A stretch of DNA of 64,000 nucleotides from Physcomitrium patens (GCF_000002425.4 NC_037265.1:3846503-3910502), one strand, 5' to 3'; positions 23,878-38,219 are shown, numbered from the stretch's first letter. Numbers and translations are program-made. The notes: generated by a model from the letters alone, not told the origin.

Positions 23878-24829
23878 ATATTGTGCATTTGAAATCATGT
23901 ACAAAATCTAGTAAAGGTGTTGTTTTCATCTCAGATCCTTTACGTTGTTTCACGATAGAAGTTTGTTTAGAACCAAAAAATCACAAAGTCTTAGCTTTAT
24001 TGGATTCAAAAGCCTAAGATTGTTTTATACATGAAGACTTTGTCAAAAAATAAGATATATCATTAGTTAAGAAAATCAAACATGTACATGTAGAAGTAAT
24101 AGATGGATGTTCATTATCTTCTAAAGATATTATAAATGAAACTATTCCTATAGAAGTAACTACTAGTAGTTAAAATAATTTAGTAATATTTAATATAATT
24201 AAATCTTCTTTTAATCCAATTATTTTAGGATTATCGTGGCTTAAAAGATATAACCTTCAAATAGATTGGATTTCTTGCAATCTTGATTTTTTCCATAATT
24301 TAGCTCAAGGTCTTGCTACGTAAGTGAAAATCCATAAGTCTAGTACATTCAAACCATTATTGATAAGTGTAAGAGCTTTCATACATGCCGCAAATGAAAG
24401 GCCATCTTATGTTATAATTGCCATGCATATTGTTGATGGTGAAAAGATATAAAGTGGTATTCCTAGCTGATATCAAGATTTTCAGGATGTTTTTGAAAAG
24501 AATAATGCAAATATTTTTCCAAAATATTATCTTTATAATTCTTCCATCGATCTTTAAGAAAGAACTCAACCACTATTTGGACCAATCTATAGTCTATCAC
24601 AAAATGAATTAGCTACACTCAAAGAGTACATAGATGAGAACTTAGCTAAGAACTTTATGTGCAATTCTAAATCTACAATTGGGGCTCTTACCTTATTTGT
24701 GAAGAAAAAAATGGATCTCTACGGATGTATAAAGATTATTGAGGACGTAATAAGATGACCATCAAAAATAGGTATCCTTTATTTTTGATTTCAAGACTTT
24801 TTGATTAACTAAATCAAGCAAAGATCTAT
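23878..24829 (+). pseudogene. pol: Protease and RT start of F
   Basis: Contains the protease block (LALLDSKA, stop) near 23.99 kb and the start of RT near 24.48-24.83 kb. The RT is cut within the segment equivalent to KIYTKIDLR by element G. Confidence 0.85.
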
Positions 24830-25597
24830 TGTTTTTCTCGTTGTGTTCAAACTTTAATATATCAAAGCAATTGAACTAATACAAGTGATTTGAATATGAG
24901 AAAAGACTGGTTATATGAATTGGGTCTATTAGTGTCACAATTGATTGTACTCTAGTTATCTGAAATCAATTATCAAACTATAAAACACTAAGGCTTACTA
25001 CTTCTATCTTAATTCAACACATAATCCATTCTACGAATATTAATTCAACAATATTTTCATATTCTTATTAGTTCATCTCTCATTTACTCTCTTTGCAATT
25101 TATATATATTCAATTACTGATCTCTAGTTTACTTATTATATTTAGTTTTTCAATTCATCACACAAAATTCAATATCTTCACTTAATACAACACAATTTGA
25201 TAATCTCAATTCTCAAGGTCACAGATTTTTTCCAAAACGGTCAGTCCAAAGTCATATTCCACAATATTCTAATCATAGTTTCAACAATACTTCTCTCAAT
25301 CACAATTCTTCATAAAAAAATAATAAAAGTAAAGAAAATAAAGAAGTAGCACCAAGCTTATTCCAACTTATGACTATCACAGTCTGGCCCCGATCTCCCT
25401 TTTTCAATCACTTTATCCTCCTAAAAGATAGACCGTCGATTAGCAGATTTGAAAGATTATGAACCTTTGAATTCTTAACCATTTGTTCCACTAACAATCT
25501 ACTGTTACCAACTAAATAGCCTAACCATAAGTCTAATTCTCAAGATTATCAATAATCAACTAGTATCTTATCACAAAATTTATTTACATATTCTACA
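24830..25597 (-). repeat. 3' LTR of G
   Basis: Aligns end to end with 32701-33467, differing at roughly one base in sixteen by eye. Immediately inside on the minus strand is AATTAAGAGTGGGACTA, a likely polypurine tract. Confidence 0.92.
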
Positions 25598-25649
25598 TAG
25601 TCCCACTCTTAATTGTGCAGCGCCCTCACAAACATTATTTAGCCTCAAC

Positions 25650-26336
25650 TTATAAAGACGTAGCAGCATTGGCTTCTTTAGTCAATAGCGTTGGCTTACC
25701 ACCCTTTGAATTGGCGACATCATTCTCTACTACATCTTTGTCATCTACCTCGGTGTTCAAGGATTCTCTATCCAAACGAGCCATCACATCTTCATTCAAC
25801 AAACCCAATTCCCGTACCTGAGACTCAAGATGGATAATTTGATTATCGCGCTCCTCCAACATCTTCTGCCATTCTTCTGTCGGTTTCAAAGGTATCTCCA
25901 AAGGTGTTGTCGCTCAAACTGGTATATTAGTCAGCACTAAATTATTGACATCCTTCTCTAATGTGGCTAGTTTAGTCTACAACATCGCAACCTCTACCTA
26001 TAGCCGTTCTTGTCGTTCCTTCTAATCGATCTCCATCTTTGCTTTCTCAGACACCATGTTTGCCACCTTCTCCTTTTCTACCATCCACTTTTTCTTAACC
26101 CTAACCTCCACCAGTGCAACGTCAATTGGTAGTAAGTTTTGTAAAATACACAAAAATCCATGCATATGCGCTCCTCGAAAATCCTGCTACTTCTCCTTAA
26201 TCCAAAAAACATCCAATCGGATCGGTTCTATATTAATCACAATAATATACTCCAATGGTGGCAACTCATCTTTGTGCCTTACATTGAGATGTTTCTCGTC
26301 CATATTCAATTGCCTCTTAGTCTTCTCAATTGCCAT
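25650..26336 (-). pseudogene. Extra ORF of G, coiled-coil protein, five stops
   Basis: A single minus-strand frame of 229 codons lies between integrase and 3' LTR. It starts MAIEKTKRQLNMDEKH and is interrupted by four TAG and one TGA. The middle and C-terminal parts are rich in heptad-like charged and leucine residues (EKEKVANMVSEKAKMEID, ERDNQIIHLESQVRELGLL), suggesting a coiled coil. Tat-group elements often carry an additional ORF; its job is unknown. The last 83 codons are still open. Confidence 0.65.
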
Positions 26337-26639
26337 TGTATTCTAATACAAGCAAGCACTCACAACTAATCTCTCAAAACAGACATACACTGTTACTTAC
26401 ACAAAAAAAAACATGATGCTTGTCAAGAACTCCCTTCTTACTTCTTACTATATTCTAATCAATTAGGTCAACGCCCCCTTATTTTTCACAATTTGTCATG
26501 ATGAAATATCCTACTAACTAGGTCTAACCAATAGTCTTTACTACCGCCATCACTAATTCCATCCATATTCTTCACACTTCTTATCACCTTACATTTACTA
26601 CCCTATCATCATCATTAATTACATCCCTCCCTTTGTAAC

Positions 26640-29600
26640 AAAAAACCCGTCTGGGATTTATGTATAGTAAAGTTTAAGTCGATTGCCATTGATTCATGTT
26701 GTAAATTTAGTACCCATAAAATCTTCTAATTGCACTGAACCATTTGGAAATCCGTCAATAACTCGATATGGCCCATGCCATTGAACTTGAAATTTTCTTG
26801 GAAATTTTTTAAATCAACTATTATAAAGAAGTATCAAATTATTTGACATAAAAGCCTTTGATCTAAGCTTACTATCATAATAAGTCTTCCTTCATTTTTG
26901 TGTAGTTTCCATTATCATTAATGCATGGACTCTAATTTCATCTAATTTTTTCAATTCTTCTAAATGGTGCCGTAATGAATCATGATCTCCCAATCTATTA
27001 TCTATAGTAATTTATAAACTTTGGACTTCTAATTCAATAGGTAATATTGCTTTCTGGCCATAAACCAATTGAAAAGGAGTAGCATTGGTAGTAACTTTAT
27101 ATGCAGTACGGTATGCCCATAAAGCTACGAACAACTTAGTAATCCAATTTGTTCCTGCTCATGAAACTATTTTTGTTAAGATTTTACATAAAATTCTATT
27201 AGTTTTTTTCATTTGTCGATTGGCTCTAAGGTGATACGGTGTAGTCTTACGATCTTTTATCTCTTATTTAGTTGTAAGTACTTCGATTGTACTGTTTATA
27301 AAATGAGTTCCTTGATCACTAATCAATTCTCATGGACAACCGAACCGTGTAATAATATTTTCATACAAAAAGGTTGCTACTATATTTGTACTATCAGTTT
27401 TTGCAGCTACGGCTTTAGTCTATTTTGTTATGTAATCCGTTGCTACTAGTATATACCATTTTTGTCCATTTCTCGAGGCTGGTGCAATTGGTCCCACAAA
27501 ATCAATTCTCCATTTTTCAAAAGGCGCTTGAGCCAGAATTGGTACCAATGGCATTGCTAAAGTTTCAGTATGTTGACTTGTTCTCAAACATGGATCATAA
27601 TAATGGACAAATTGGTGGACATCTATAAACATTGTTGGCCACTAATAACCAGCCTGTAAAGCTTTATAAGTCGTGTTGCCTCTCGCAAAATGTCCAACAT
27701 AATTATCCAAGTGGCAACCTTCCAATATAGTACTCAATTCAGTCTAATAAATATAGCGTCGCAAAATTCCATCCTTACCTTCTTTATATAAAGCTTCATC
27801 AATCATCGTATAAGGTGCATATTTTAATATTAAGCATCGTTTAAGCTTTTCATTAAAATTAGGTGAGAAGGTTTGAAATGTCAAGTATTGAATTATTTCA
27901 CTATACTCCAGAGTAATTACATCTACCGCAAATAATTCCACATCAGATAGTGCATTGTTAATGGATTCATTACCTAATATATTAGATAACCGAGATAAAT
28001 GGTCTGCATTGGAATGTGATTTTTCTGGTCTTACCTAAATACTAAAGTCAAATTCTTGTAAGAGTAAAACCCATCATGCAATATGACCACTCAATTGAGG
28101 CTTATTAATCATATATTTTAAAGCATCATAGTCGACATAAAAAACAAATTTATAACCAAGAAGATAATGTCGAAACTTTTGTATGGAATAAATCATCTCG
28201 AATGCTTCTCTTTTGGTTGTTGTATAATTTCTTTCAAGTGCTACTAATTGACGACTTGTATAATAAGTAGGGTGATCAAAACCCCGGTCATCTTTTTGGC
28301 TTAACATAGAACCAATCGTAATATTAGATGCATCCACATAAACTTAGAATAGTTTTGTCTAACAAGGTGCCACCAATATTCGTGTTGAAACCAATTTTTG
28401 TTTCAATATTTTGAATGCAATTGTACATTCTTTTGTCCAAAATGGATTGGTCCCATCGATTGGTGATTTCTTTAAGAGATTTGTCAAGAAAAGGTATATA
28501 ACTATAAATAGATAGATAAATCACTGATAATAACTGACATGGTCGACATATACTCGATTATCCGTAACAATGTCTGGTTGCTTTAATTCTACTATAATCT
28601 TTATTTTATCTAGATCTATAGCAATGCTTGCCATCAAAACTATATGACCCAACAGTTTACTAGAAGGTACACCAAATTGACACTTTTTTGAATTTACAAA
28701 AATTCCGTATTTGGCACATTGATTCAAACATTGACTTAGACATTCTAAATGCTTGGCTCTCATACTAAATGTACACAAATCATTTAGAAATATTTCCATT
28801 AAAATTTGTAGATAATCTTGGAATGCTTCCATTATTATGCTTTGAAATGTGGCTGATGCATTACAAAGCCCAAATGACATAACCTTATAGGCAAAGGTCT
28901 TCCAATCCATAGTAAAAGTAGTTTTTAATTGATCTTCTTTTGTAATTTTAACTTGATTATAACTAGAGAATCCATCAAGAAATGAATAACATTCATGTCC
29001 AACGACAGCATCTAATATACTATCCGTGAATGGTAAAGGAAAATAATCCTTCTTGATAGCCACATTTAATTTTAAAAAATCTTGACAGATGCAAACTTTT
29101 CCATTTTTTTTTGGTACCATAACAATTAGTAAAACCCATTCACTGAAAGAAACTGGATAGATAAATCCAACCTCAAAGATTTTATCCAGTTCTTCTTTTA
29201 CCATAAGTAAGTATTTTGAATTAAGTCGATGTTATCTTTACTGTACTGGTGTAGTATTCTCTTCTAAAATAATTCAATGCTCATAAACTTTAGCTGGAAT
29301 TCCTTTCAAATCTGCATATGACCATGCGAAAGCAGTTTTATGCATTAAAAAGTAATCCACCCAAATTTCTTTCTCCTTGCCTTTTATACCGTTGTAAATC
29401 TCAATGATTTAGGGAGCCTCGCCTATACTTAAATTAATTAGTTGACATTGTGGAATTTCAAGAGTCTCTGAAATAATGTTCTACTCAATTCTAGAATCTT
29501 TCATAAAATCCAATAAATTAGAACTTTTCAACTCCAGTTCCATAGTACTAATATGATTGATATCCTGTCTATTCATCCAATATGCAATCATATGATCAGA

Positions 29601-30260
29601 ATTGTCAATAACATCTAGAGAAACTAAGTACTCTCCCAATCTCCTGTACTAGTATTTTATTCTAATAAACTTGACAACTTGCCTTGTATTAGCATAAATT
29701 GAATCATATGCACCAATTTCTTCTTCTATAGATTCATCTTCATAATCCGACATAAATTCTGAACTAAAAAATTGAATTTCTCTGTGATATTGGACAAGGT
29801 ATATTTGAAGTATAATTTTATCATTACCTTTCTCAATTGTCAATGTACCATGACCCCAGTTATTTTGAGCTTTAGCTTGATATAACCACGATCGCTCTAA
29901 TAAAATTGGATATGATAATATAAAGCTTTACAATTAAAAAACAATATAATCAATTATGTAGGTAATCTCTGCAATTATTGTATCAATACTTCATAAAATA
30001 TCCATAGGTTTAACTTGATTGGAGTCAGCCATTCTCAAAACTATTGTAGTAGGGAATAAGTGATCCAAATCCAACTCCTCCATTGTAGTGGCATTCATAA
30101 GATTTACACTAGATCCTCCATCTACTTGCACTCTCGATACTAATATTACATCAATTGAGACATCAATCATTGGTGCATCTAGATCGAGATTCAAACTTAC
30201 TTCTCGGATTTCTTTATTTCAAGATATGTGACGAATTAATGAAAAATTCAAGATAGTTCG
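26640..30260 (-). pseudogene. pol: pol of G: PR, RT, RNase H, integrase (broken)
   Basis: Minus strand. Protease-like VDGGSSVNLM lies near 30.1 kb. RT spans 28.5-29.2 kb (LGHECYSFLDG-like block, FGLCNASATFQ); the catalytic box reads FLNDL, one Asp changed to Asn. RNase H is at 28.07-28.34 kb (MDASNITIGSMLSQ, RQLVALERNY) and the integrase core at 27.4-27.6 kb (WRIDFVGPI). Near 26.76 kb a WHGPYRVID-like C-terminus precedes the extra ORF. Stops and frameshifts separate these blocks. Confidence 0.88.
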
Positions 30261-30799
30261 GCACTCAGGTACTACCGCTAATAGTTGCTTCATAGAGATC
30301 ATGGACTGTATGGTATCCAAATCTTTTAGAATATCATATGGTTCTGTATTAGTCGTAATTTTCAATGTCCATTTGTTCTTCCCAGTCTTAGACATCGACG
30401 TAGATAAATTGGTTTTCTCTATATTAGAAATTAGTAAAGCTATTGGAACTAAATTTGATGGAGCCTATAAAATTGGTTCTTTCAATGGGTAAGATTGTTC
30501 TCCTAATTGGGCTGATATTGGTTCCTTGGAATTCGGTGGTCGACCAAAAATATTGATAGGATTAAATGGAGAGGATTGACCGACGTCTTATATTGGATTT
30601 CTACTCAAAATTTGTACTGGATTACTTTTGCCCAATAATAATCCGTTGCGATTTATAAGAATTGGTTCCTCCAATATTTGAATTGGTCCTTTCCCCTTTT
30701 GCTGACTTCTTATAAGGACAGCTTGGACTACTTCTATCCAATGAATTGGTGATTCCTGTGTCCCATTATTTTTTTATTCTATAATTTACACAGTCAATT

Positions 30800-32440
30800 G
30801 TATCTTCTGATCATGATTATTAGGGTTAAATGGAACATTGCATAGATAATGAAAATGACTTGATTACTTGCAATTTCTACATACTAGAGCATATTTATCT
30901 ATAAACCTTGGATTAGGGCATTCACTAGCATAATGACTAATTTGCCGGCACCGATAGCAACGTAGTGGTTTTCGGCCCATACTATCAGATACACTTGGAG
31001 TCTCAAGTGGAATATATCTACTAGGTCAATTCTAGATAGCCATAATAAATGATCCTGGCTAACCAGTTGCTATTGGTTGAGAATTGGACTGTTGAGTTGG
31101 TATAGTTTGGAGATTACCCCCTTGATTATTTCCACTGTTCTACATATTTGTTCTATAAACCAGATTATAATTAGTATTTTAAAAATTTCCAAAGCCACGA
31201 TAATATCAATTTGAACGATTACTATTCGAACAATCCATATTTCTAGTCTGTACTTGATTAACATCCCATTGAGTTGGCTATATTAACGTTTAGTTATTAA
31301 AATGATGTTGCCTTTGTAAATGCTAACAGTTTTAGGTAGGGTGCTTTCTTCCACAAAATGTACATTGAACACTCATTTGTTTGGGTGATGGACATTCTAT
31401 ATGAAAATGACCTTATCCCTTACAATTATTACACCATACATTAGGTCTTGTATTAGAAGGCTTATGTCGTTTCTCCTTAACTTTAGCCAAATTCATAGCC
31501 AATTCTTCCATCTTCTTTGTTAGATTTAATAACAAGGCTTCATTTGGATGATTTAACAGTTGCATTTGTGAACAATTCCAATTGTTGATAGATTGACAAT
31601 GTAAAATAAGGTGTCATTGTTATTGGCACTATTGCTTGGAGTGGGGTAGCATTAATTGATTTTTGCAACATAACATTCTTCACATTGGAGGTAGCCATTT
31701 GTGGATAATTATCCATCGACACATTTCTCGATTATATTTGTTGGCTTCCTAAACTTGGAATCATCGTAGCCCCCATTATTAATAATTGGTCATAATGACA
31801 TTCTTCCTACACCTTTGCTCGTGCCAACGATGGCTCTACCGTAGCTGGTCAAGCCTCTTTTACAAACATTTTCAATTCTGGTGGATACAAACTGTTTATT
31901 AATATCGACAATATAAACACATCTAGTATTTGATTAATTGACTATTTACGAAGTATATCTACGATCCAGCCATAATAGGACTCTATTGATTTTCCCACAA
32001 ACATCTTACTATTCATAAAACTTATTCTAAGCTGATCTTATAATCCAATAGGTCTAAAATGAATTACGAAGGTATTCCTCAAGGCCTTCCAATTGGGAAA
32101 TCTACCTACTAGTTGCCGATTATACCATTCAAAAGCTGTATCTTTTAAAGTTACTGGCAACCATTTCAACCAAATGTCTTCAGTTCTACCATTATTAGCT
32201 ATGCAGACTGTCAAGAATTGAGAAATATGGTGATCGAGATCAGAGCCCGGCCAACCACTAAAAATATGTAATGGTGCCATATTTATAGTGCAGTCTCCTA
32301 TTACTCACATTTATACTACAGTTGGTACTTCTAGCACTCCCACGGCCATTGATATTATCACTGGTTGCCTTGCTATTTGAATTTGAATTTTTCTTCCTTT
32401 GATTTTACTTGGACCTACAATTCCTTTTTGTCGTTCCCAT
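30800..32440 (-). pseudogene. gag: gag of G (broken)
   Basis: Minus strand. The retrotransposon gag core is near 32.04-32.28 kb (WLKWLPVTLKDTAFEWYN). Knuckle-like CTFCGRKHPT, stop, NC lies near 31.35 kb and CYRCRQISHYASEC near 30.95 kb. Multiple stops. Confidence 0.8.
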
Positions 32441-32700
32441 ATGAGATTTCTTATGCGTAATCACTTCTGTCTTTCTTTTGCTTGTCAATTAATTCTTTGA
32501 TAATCCTCTCCTTCATGATTATCATTTATAATCTTTCATTTTTCTTTACAAAATCAATATTACCTTGAATTATAACTCACATATTTGTAATTCTAAAACT
32601 AGTTCTTCTCACATTCTCATTCAACCTATAATTCTATCTCCCATACAATCAATTTCTAACATTTCATATTGTTATTATTTCCCTAACAATAGTGCCAAAA

Positions 32701-33467
32701 TGTTCTTCTCATTGTATTCAAACTTCAATATATCAAAGCAATTGAACTAATACAGGTGATTTGAACACGGAAAAAGACTAGTTATATGAATTGGGTCTAT
32801 TAGTGTCACAATTGATTATACTCTAGCTATTTGAAATCAATTATCAAACTATAAAACACTAAGGCTTACTACTTCCAATTAATTCAATACATAATCCATT
32901 CTACAAATATCAATTCAACAATACTTTCATATTCTTATTAGTTCATCTCTCACTTACTCTCTTTGCAGTTTATATATATTCAATTACTGATCTCTAGCTT
33001 ACTTATTATATTTAGTTTTTCAATTCATCACACAAAATTCAATATCTTCACTTAATACAACATAATTTGATAATCTCAATTCTCAAGGTTACATATTTTT
33101 TCCAAAACGGTCAATCCAAAGTCATATTCCATAATATTCTAATCACAATTTCAACAATACTTTTTTCAATGACAATTCTTCATAAGAAAATAATAAAAGC
33201 AAAGAAAATAAAGAGGTAGCACCAAGCTTACCTCAGCTTACGACTATCACAGTCTCACCCCGATCTCCCTTTTTCAACCACTTTATCCTACCAAAAGATG
33301 AACTGTAGGCCAATAGATTTGAAAGGTTATGAACCTTTGAATTCTTAACCACTTGTTCCACTAACAATCTACTGTTATCAACTAAATAGCCTAACCATAA
33401 GTCTAATTCTAAAGGTTATCAATAATCAACCAGTATCTTATCAAAAAATTTATTTACATATTCTATA
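32701..33467 (-). repeat. 5' LTR of G
   Basis: Its TG/TA ends match the 3' copy. The minus strand continues inside the element as TTTTGGCACTATTGTTAGGG, resembling a decayed tRNA-type primer site of the TTGGCGCC class used by Tat/Athila elements. Confidence 0.9.
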
Positions 33468-33472
33468 TCTAA

Positions 33473-36010
33473 ATAAAAATAGATCTATCACGAATATATA
33501 ATCTAGTCCACATCAAAAGAGGAGATGAATCAAAGATTACTTTCGAAACTAGGTATGGATATTTTGAATATAATATCATGTTCTTTGGAATCATGAATGC
33601 ACCAACTGCTTTTTAATGTTTAATAAATAGTATCTTTTATGAGTTTTTTATTAATTTTATCATATATTATTTAAATAATATTTTAACCTATTTTAAGAAT
33701 ATAAAAGAATATGAAGTTCATATTTGTAGTGTATTACAAAAATTAAAAGATGTAGGATTATGCATAAAGATAGAAAAGTGTATATTCCACACTACTCAAG
33801 TTGATTTTTTGGAGGACATCATTTTCAATAAAGGCTTAATGATGGATCCAAAGAAAGTCCAAATTATTGTAGATTGAAAGATTCCAAAAGCAGTAAGAGA
33901 TGTGCGATGCTTTTTAAATTTTGTCAATTATTATCAAATCTTTATTAAGAACTTTTTTCAAATTGTAGCTCCACTTAATCATTTGATTTGTAAAGAAAAA
34001 ATTGCATGGAATCAATAAGCTAAAGCATCATTTGTTGCTTTAAAGGAGGAATTTATTTTTGCACCAACTTTGGATTGCGTTGATTTTTTTGAGGCATTTT
34101 TTATAGAAACACATGCATCAATCTTTGCCTTGGGTGCAGTATTGTTACAAATAGAAATAAATAACAAATTCTATCTAGTAGCTTTTCATTCTAAGAAATT
34201 TTCAATAGCCAAAATTAATAATGAGATCCACAATGAAGAACTTCTTGTAATTATAGATTCATTTCAAAAATAGCATTATTATCTACAAGGCACTTTAAAT
34301 CTAATCATAGTATATACATATGACAAGAATCTCAAGTATTTCATATTAGCACATATTTTGGATCGTCATCAAGCTTATTAGAGCATGTGATTATCCAGAT
34401 TTGATTTTAAGATCACATATCAACTTTAAAAATAACAAAGTTTATCAAATGTTATTTTTAGACATTCTTATTTGGCATCAAAAGAAAGAGACTTTTTTTT
34501 TAATCAATAAAGAAAAATCTTCTTGAAGCTATAGCATTTTTATCTTCGAGCAATGAAATCAATATTAATTGTTGATTTGACCTTTGTGAAATAAATTCAA
34601 TCAAGTATGACCTTTGATCCTCTTATTCATGATATCAAAAATCTTTCTTCTAAGTTTCATGATATTTTGAAGTTTGAGTTGAAGAACAATCTACTTTATT
34701 TTAAAAGATGCCTATATGTTTAAAAAAAAGAAGCACATTTATGTTTTTCTTAAGCACCTTATGACTTTCTAGGAATAGAATATTTTTGATACAATAAAAT
34801 TTTAGAGCTTATATCTAGAAATATTTGGTGGCCACACATGTGAAAAGCAGTAAAAGACTTTGTTTAGTCATCTGACATTTATTCAAGATCAAAAACTCCT
34901 TGTTACCGATCCTATAAACTTCTCCAACCATTGCCTACATTCAAATAACCATGGTTTTTTATTTCTATGGATTTTATTGCAGATCTTTCAAATTCAAGTT
35001 TATATGACTCTATATTCATAATCATAGATTGTTTCACTAAAATGGCACATTTTGTACTATATAAAAAATCTATTTTAAATAAATAAAAAATTGTTAAGCT
35101 TTTCATTAAGAATATTTATTGTTATTATGGATTGCCAAAGGATATTATATCGGATATAGAAAATCAATTTGTATTAAGATTTTGAATAATCCTATTTAAG
35201 ATTCTAAAAGTAGATATAAAGCTTTCTTTGGCTTTTCATCGTCAAACTAATAAACAAATAGAATGGGTGAATGAAGCTTTGGAGCAGTATTTGAGGTGTA
35301 CCATCAACTATCATCAAAATGATTGAACAACTCTTTTGCCATTGATAGAGTTAACATAAAATAATTTAATATATTTTCCTACTCAACAAATACCTTTCTT
35401 TATCAATTATGGTTATCATCCATGACTTGATACTTTTGACTTTTTAAAAGTTGATAATCATACAGTAGAAGTTTTAGCAAATTATTTATTAAAGCTAAAT
35501 GCAAGAATAAAGATAGAGTTAAAAGAAGCTTAAGAATAACAAAAGACTAATGTAGATGCCTATTGCAAGGAGCAACCACAATTCAATGTGGATGATAAGA
35601 TATGGTTACTTCAACGCAATATTAAGTCTATTTGTCATTAAGATAATTTTGACTATCGTAGCCTAGGCTTTTTTCATATTTGTGAATAAATCAATCCTAT
35701 TGCTTATTGATTATATCTATTAGAATCTATGAAGATCCATCTTGTATTTCACGTGTCTCTTTTTGAGCCATATAAAATAGTGAATATTTTGAGAAAAAGA
35801 CAAATATCATTTCCTCCTATAAAAGTGGATAATGATTAAGAATTTGAGGTAGAAGAAATCTTAGATTCAAGGTGGCCTCAAATAGATTAGAGCATCTTAT
35901 TTATTAGTAAAAATATGATATTAGTGAATGCACATAGAAGCCAGCAAAGAATCTTGTAAATGTAACATAGAAGGTTGAGGCTTTTCATCAACGACATCCA
36001 TCAAAACCAA
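33473..36010 (+). pseudogene. pol: RT to chromodomain of F
   Basis: Continues F RT after G. The catalytic box reads YYLNNIL instead of YLDDIL. RNase H (ETHASIFALGAVL) follows near 34.1 kb, the integrase zinc and DDE regions near 34.8-35.3 kb, and chromodomain traces near 35.84-35.97 kb. Stops are dense. Confidence 0.88.
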
Positions 36011-36084
36011 GATAAAGAATTGCATGACCTATGAAAGATGATGATTGCTCCTCCTAGAACTTGTCCCTAGAAAAATGTAGGTAA

Positions 36085-36633
36085 TGTCACAGATAATACA
36101 TTTATTCCAATTATTACTTATATGATTAGGTGGAAGTAGGTAAATATAGATTAATTTCATAAAATCTTCTAGAAAAACTTCTCAGAAGCTTTATAGATAC
36201 AATTTTGACTTTAGATGTGTTTATATGTTGGAAACTTGGTCAACAAGCTAACCACATGTTGGTAGCTTGTAGAATAAGTTATCTCCATGTAATATCTTGT
36301 AGAACAAGCTAACTATGTAGCGCATACATAGATAACTTGACTTGCAAATTAAGACATGTGGCTAGTAAAGTCAATACATGTTGGAGGTCTTATAGAATAT
36401 TGCCACATAGCTCATAGTTAGAAAGTATATATGGAGGCAAAAGTGAAGCCTTCTTTACTCTTATGAATGCCTTTCTAATTCTTAGTCTTATTTTAAGACT
36501 TTCTACTCTTCTTATTTTTGACAATAGCCATTCTAATTAAATATTATATCATCTTTGAGTGACTTTTTAGTTCCTTTTAGTAATACATGAATGTATTAAG
36601 GATTTCCTTTCTTCAAGTTTCATATCTTTGATA
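36085..36633 (+). repeat. 3' LTR of F
   Basis: 549 bp, beginning TGTCACAGAT and ending CTTTGATA. It is considerably diverged from the 5' copy, consistent with F being one of the older insertions here. Confidence 0.9.
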
Positions 36634-37435
36634 TAAAAGTTATTAAAAATATATTAAAAAAATTACAACATACTCAATGCATGACATGTCAATTGATAAT
36701 TCTAAAAATATTAATCTATGAATTTCAAATTTTTAATGTTGATATTAATTTTGTAATGAAATAGACAACATTCAAAATTTTCAAATACTAAGAGAAATTT
36801 TAATAGAACTTAGTTAAAAAAATAAGTGGTGGAATAATTTAGTAAAAAAATAAACATATACTTCCATAAAATAATAAAACCAATTAGTAGAAAAAAAATT
36901 ATCTATTGATAAGTCTAATATAATAATACTAAAAAATTCATTTATATTATAAAAAAATTATAAATATTATAAAAATATATATTTTTTTAATAATTTAAAT
37001 TTAAATGATAAATTTTTTAACAATTTTTAGAAATAAAATGTCATAATTGTAATACAATGGAGATCTAGTATATTTATTTTTTATTCAAAATAATATTTAT
37101 TACATACTCTACTAAATAATAATATTATAAAATATTAATACATGATAATTAATTTCTATGGTAAAAAAAACTAACAATTCTATAAATTAAAAAAACACAA
37201 GATAACAATGACATATTTGTAAAAAAATTAGGAATTATTAAGAATATAAATGAAAAAATTATAAATCCAATGAATATAATAAATGTTAAAGGTGTGTGTA
37301 TGGATGTGTATTTGAACTTAGGTACTAAAAAACCACATGAGAATTGTATCCATAATAAAATATCTAAGAGAAAATTAGATTCTTTAAGCTAGATTTTAAT
37401 TACAATATGAATCTATAAATTATTTATTTATAAAT

Positions 37436-37466
<31 letters not shown>

Positions 37467-38219
37467 TTATAAATAAATAAATATTATATCAATTAATATA
37501 TTAGTACTATCAATTTTTTAAAGACTATATTTTTTAATTATTTCTTGTTGATTATTACTAAAAGGTAAAATTGATAAGTTATTAATTATTGGCTTTACCT
37601 TTCTCATTTCTTATATTTGATAAATGCCATGAATTATGTTTGGACTTAGAAAAATAGAAAGCTTTGTATTTGTGATAATTTCTATAAATTATATTAAGTT
37701 ACTAATAAATTAGTTTTTGCTATTAATTACAAAAAAACTCTTAAATAATATTCAATAAAAAAAAACTCTTTGAATATGGATAGATTTTTGAAATATAGCC
37801 AAGTCCAAATCTACCATGCTCATAGGTTAGCTATATTTACATCTGATAGGAATATTTTGGATACATCATTATATTATTTAGTACTTATAATTTATGTAAT
37901 ATATTTCAATGTATTATAATTTTAGGTATTTTTTAAATTCTACTAAAAATTTATAAATTTATTAATATACTTTTAAAATTATTTATAAATAAAAAATTAT
38001 ATTTTTAAATATATTATATAAGATATTGAATGTAAGATATTACTAGCATAGTTTATTTAAAAAAAATCATTTTGAAGATCAATATTATAATATTTTTTAA
38101 TAAACAAGTAAATCAATGTCTTGACAACATTACATTTAATTTTTTCTTCATCAATTAAAAATCTATTTTATGAAATCTATTACATATATAATACAATATA
38201 AGTTACAAACATCCAATAA
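36634..38219. other. AT-rich DNA without recognisable gene
   Basis: Low-complexity AT-rich sequence with a (TA)n run at about 37440-37462. No ORF of note, RNA gene or repeat with a partner in the window was found. Confidence 0.6.

Larger units (their letters stand above)
24830..33467 (-). mobile_element. Element G: Tat-like Ty3/gypsy element inside F
   Basis: 768-bp and 767-bp LTRs with TG starts flank an internal region read on the minus strand as gag, protease, RT, RNase H, integrase and an extra coiled-coil ORF. There is no chromodomain. TCTAT at 24825-24829 and TCTAA at 33468-33472 are the probable target duplication; sequence of F resumes in register after it. The RT reads like non-chromovirus Tat/Athila-group enzymes. 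All genes are broken. Confidence 0.92.
21941..36633 (+). mobile_element. Element F: old family 1-like chromovirus split by G
   Basis: Two 549-bp LTRs at the ends, with CAAAA on the left and TAAAA on the right as a probable 5-bp target duplication (one transition). Inner order: leader, gag, protease and RT start, element G, rest of RT to chromodomain, LTR. Without G the element is about 6.0 kb. All coding regions are heavily decayed. The chromodomain end is followed after about 80 bp by the LTR, so ORF3 is missing. Confidence 0.9.

Noticed and set aside
26056..26369. Plus-strand ORFs opposite the extra ORF of G
   Set aside because: Shadows of the minus-strand coiled-coil frame.
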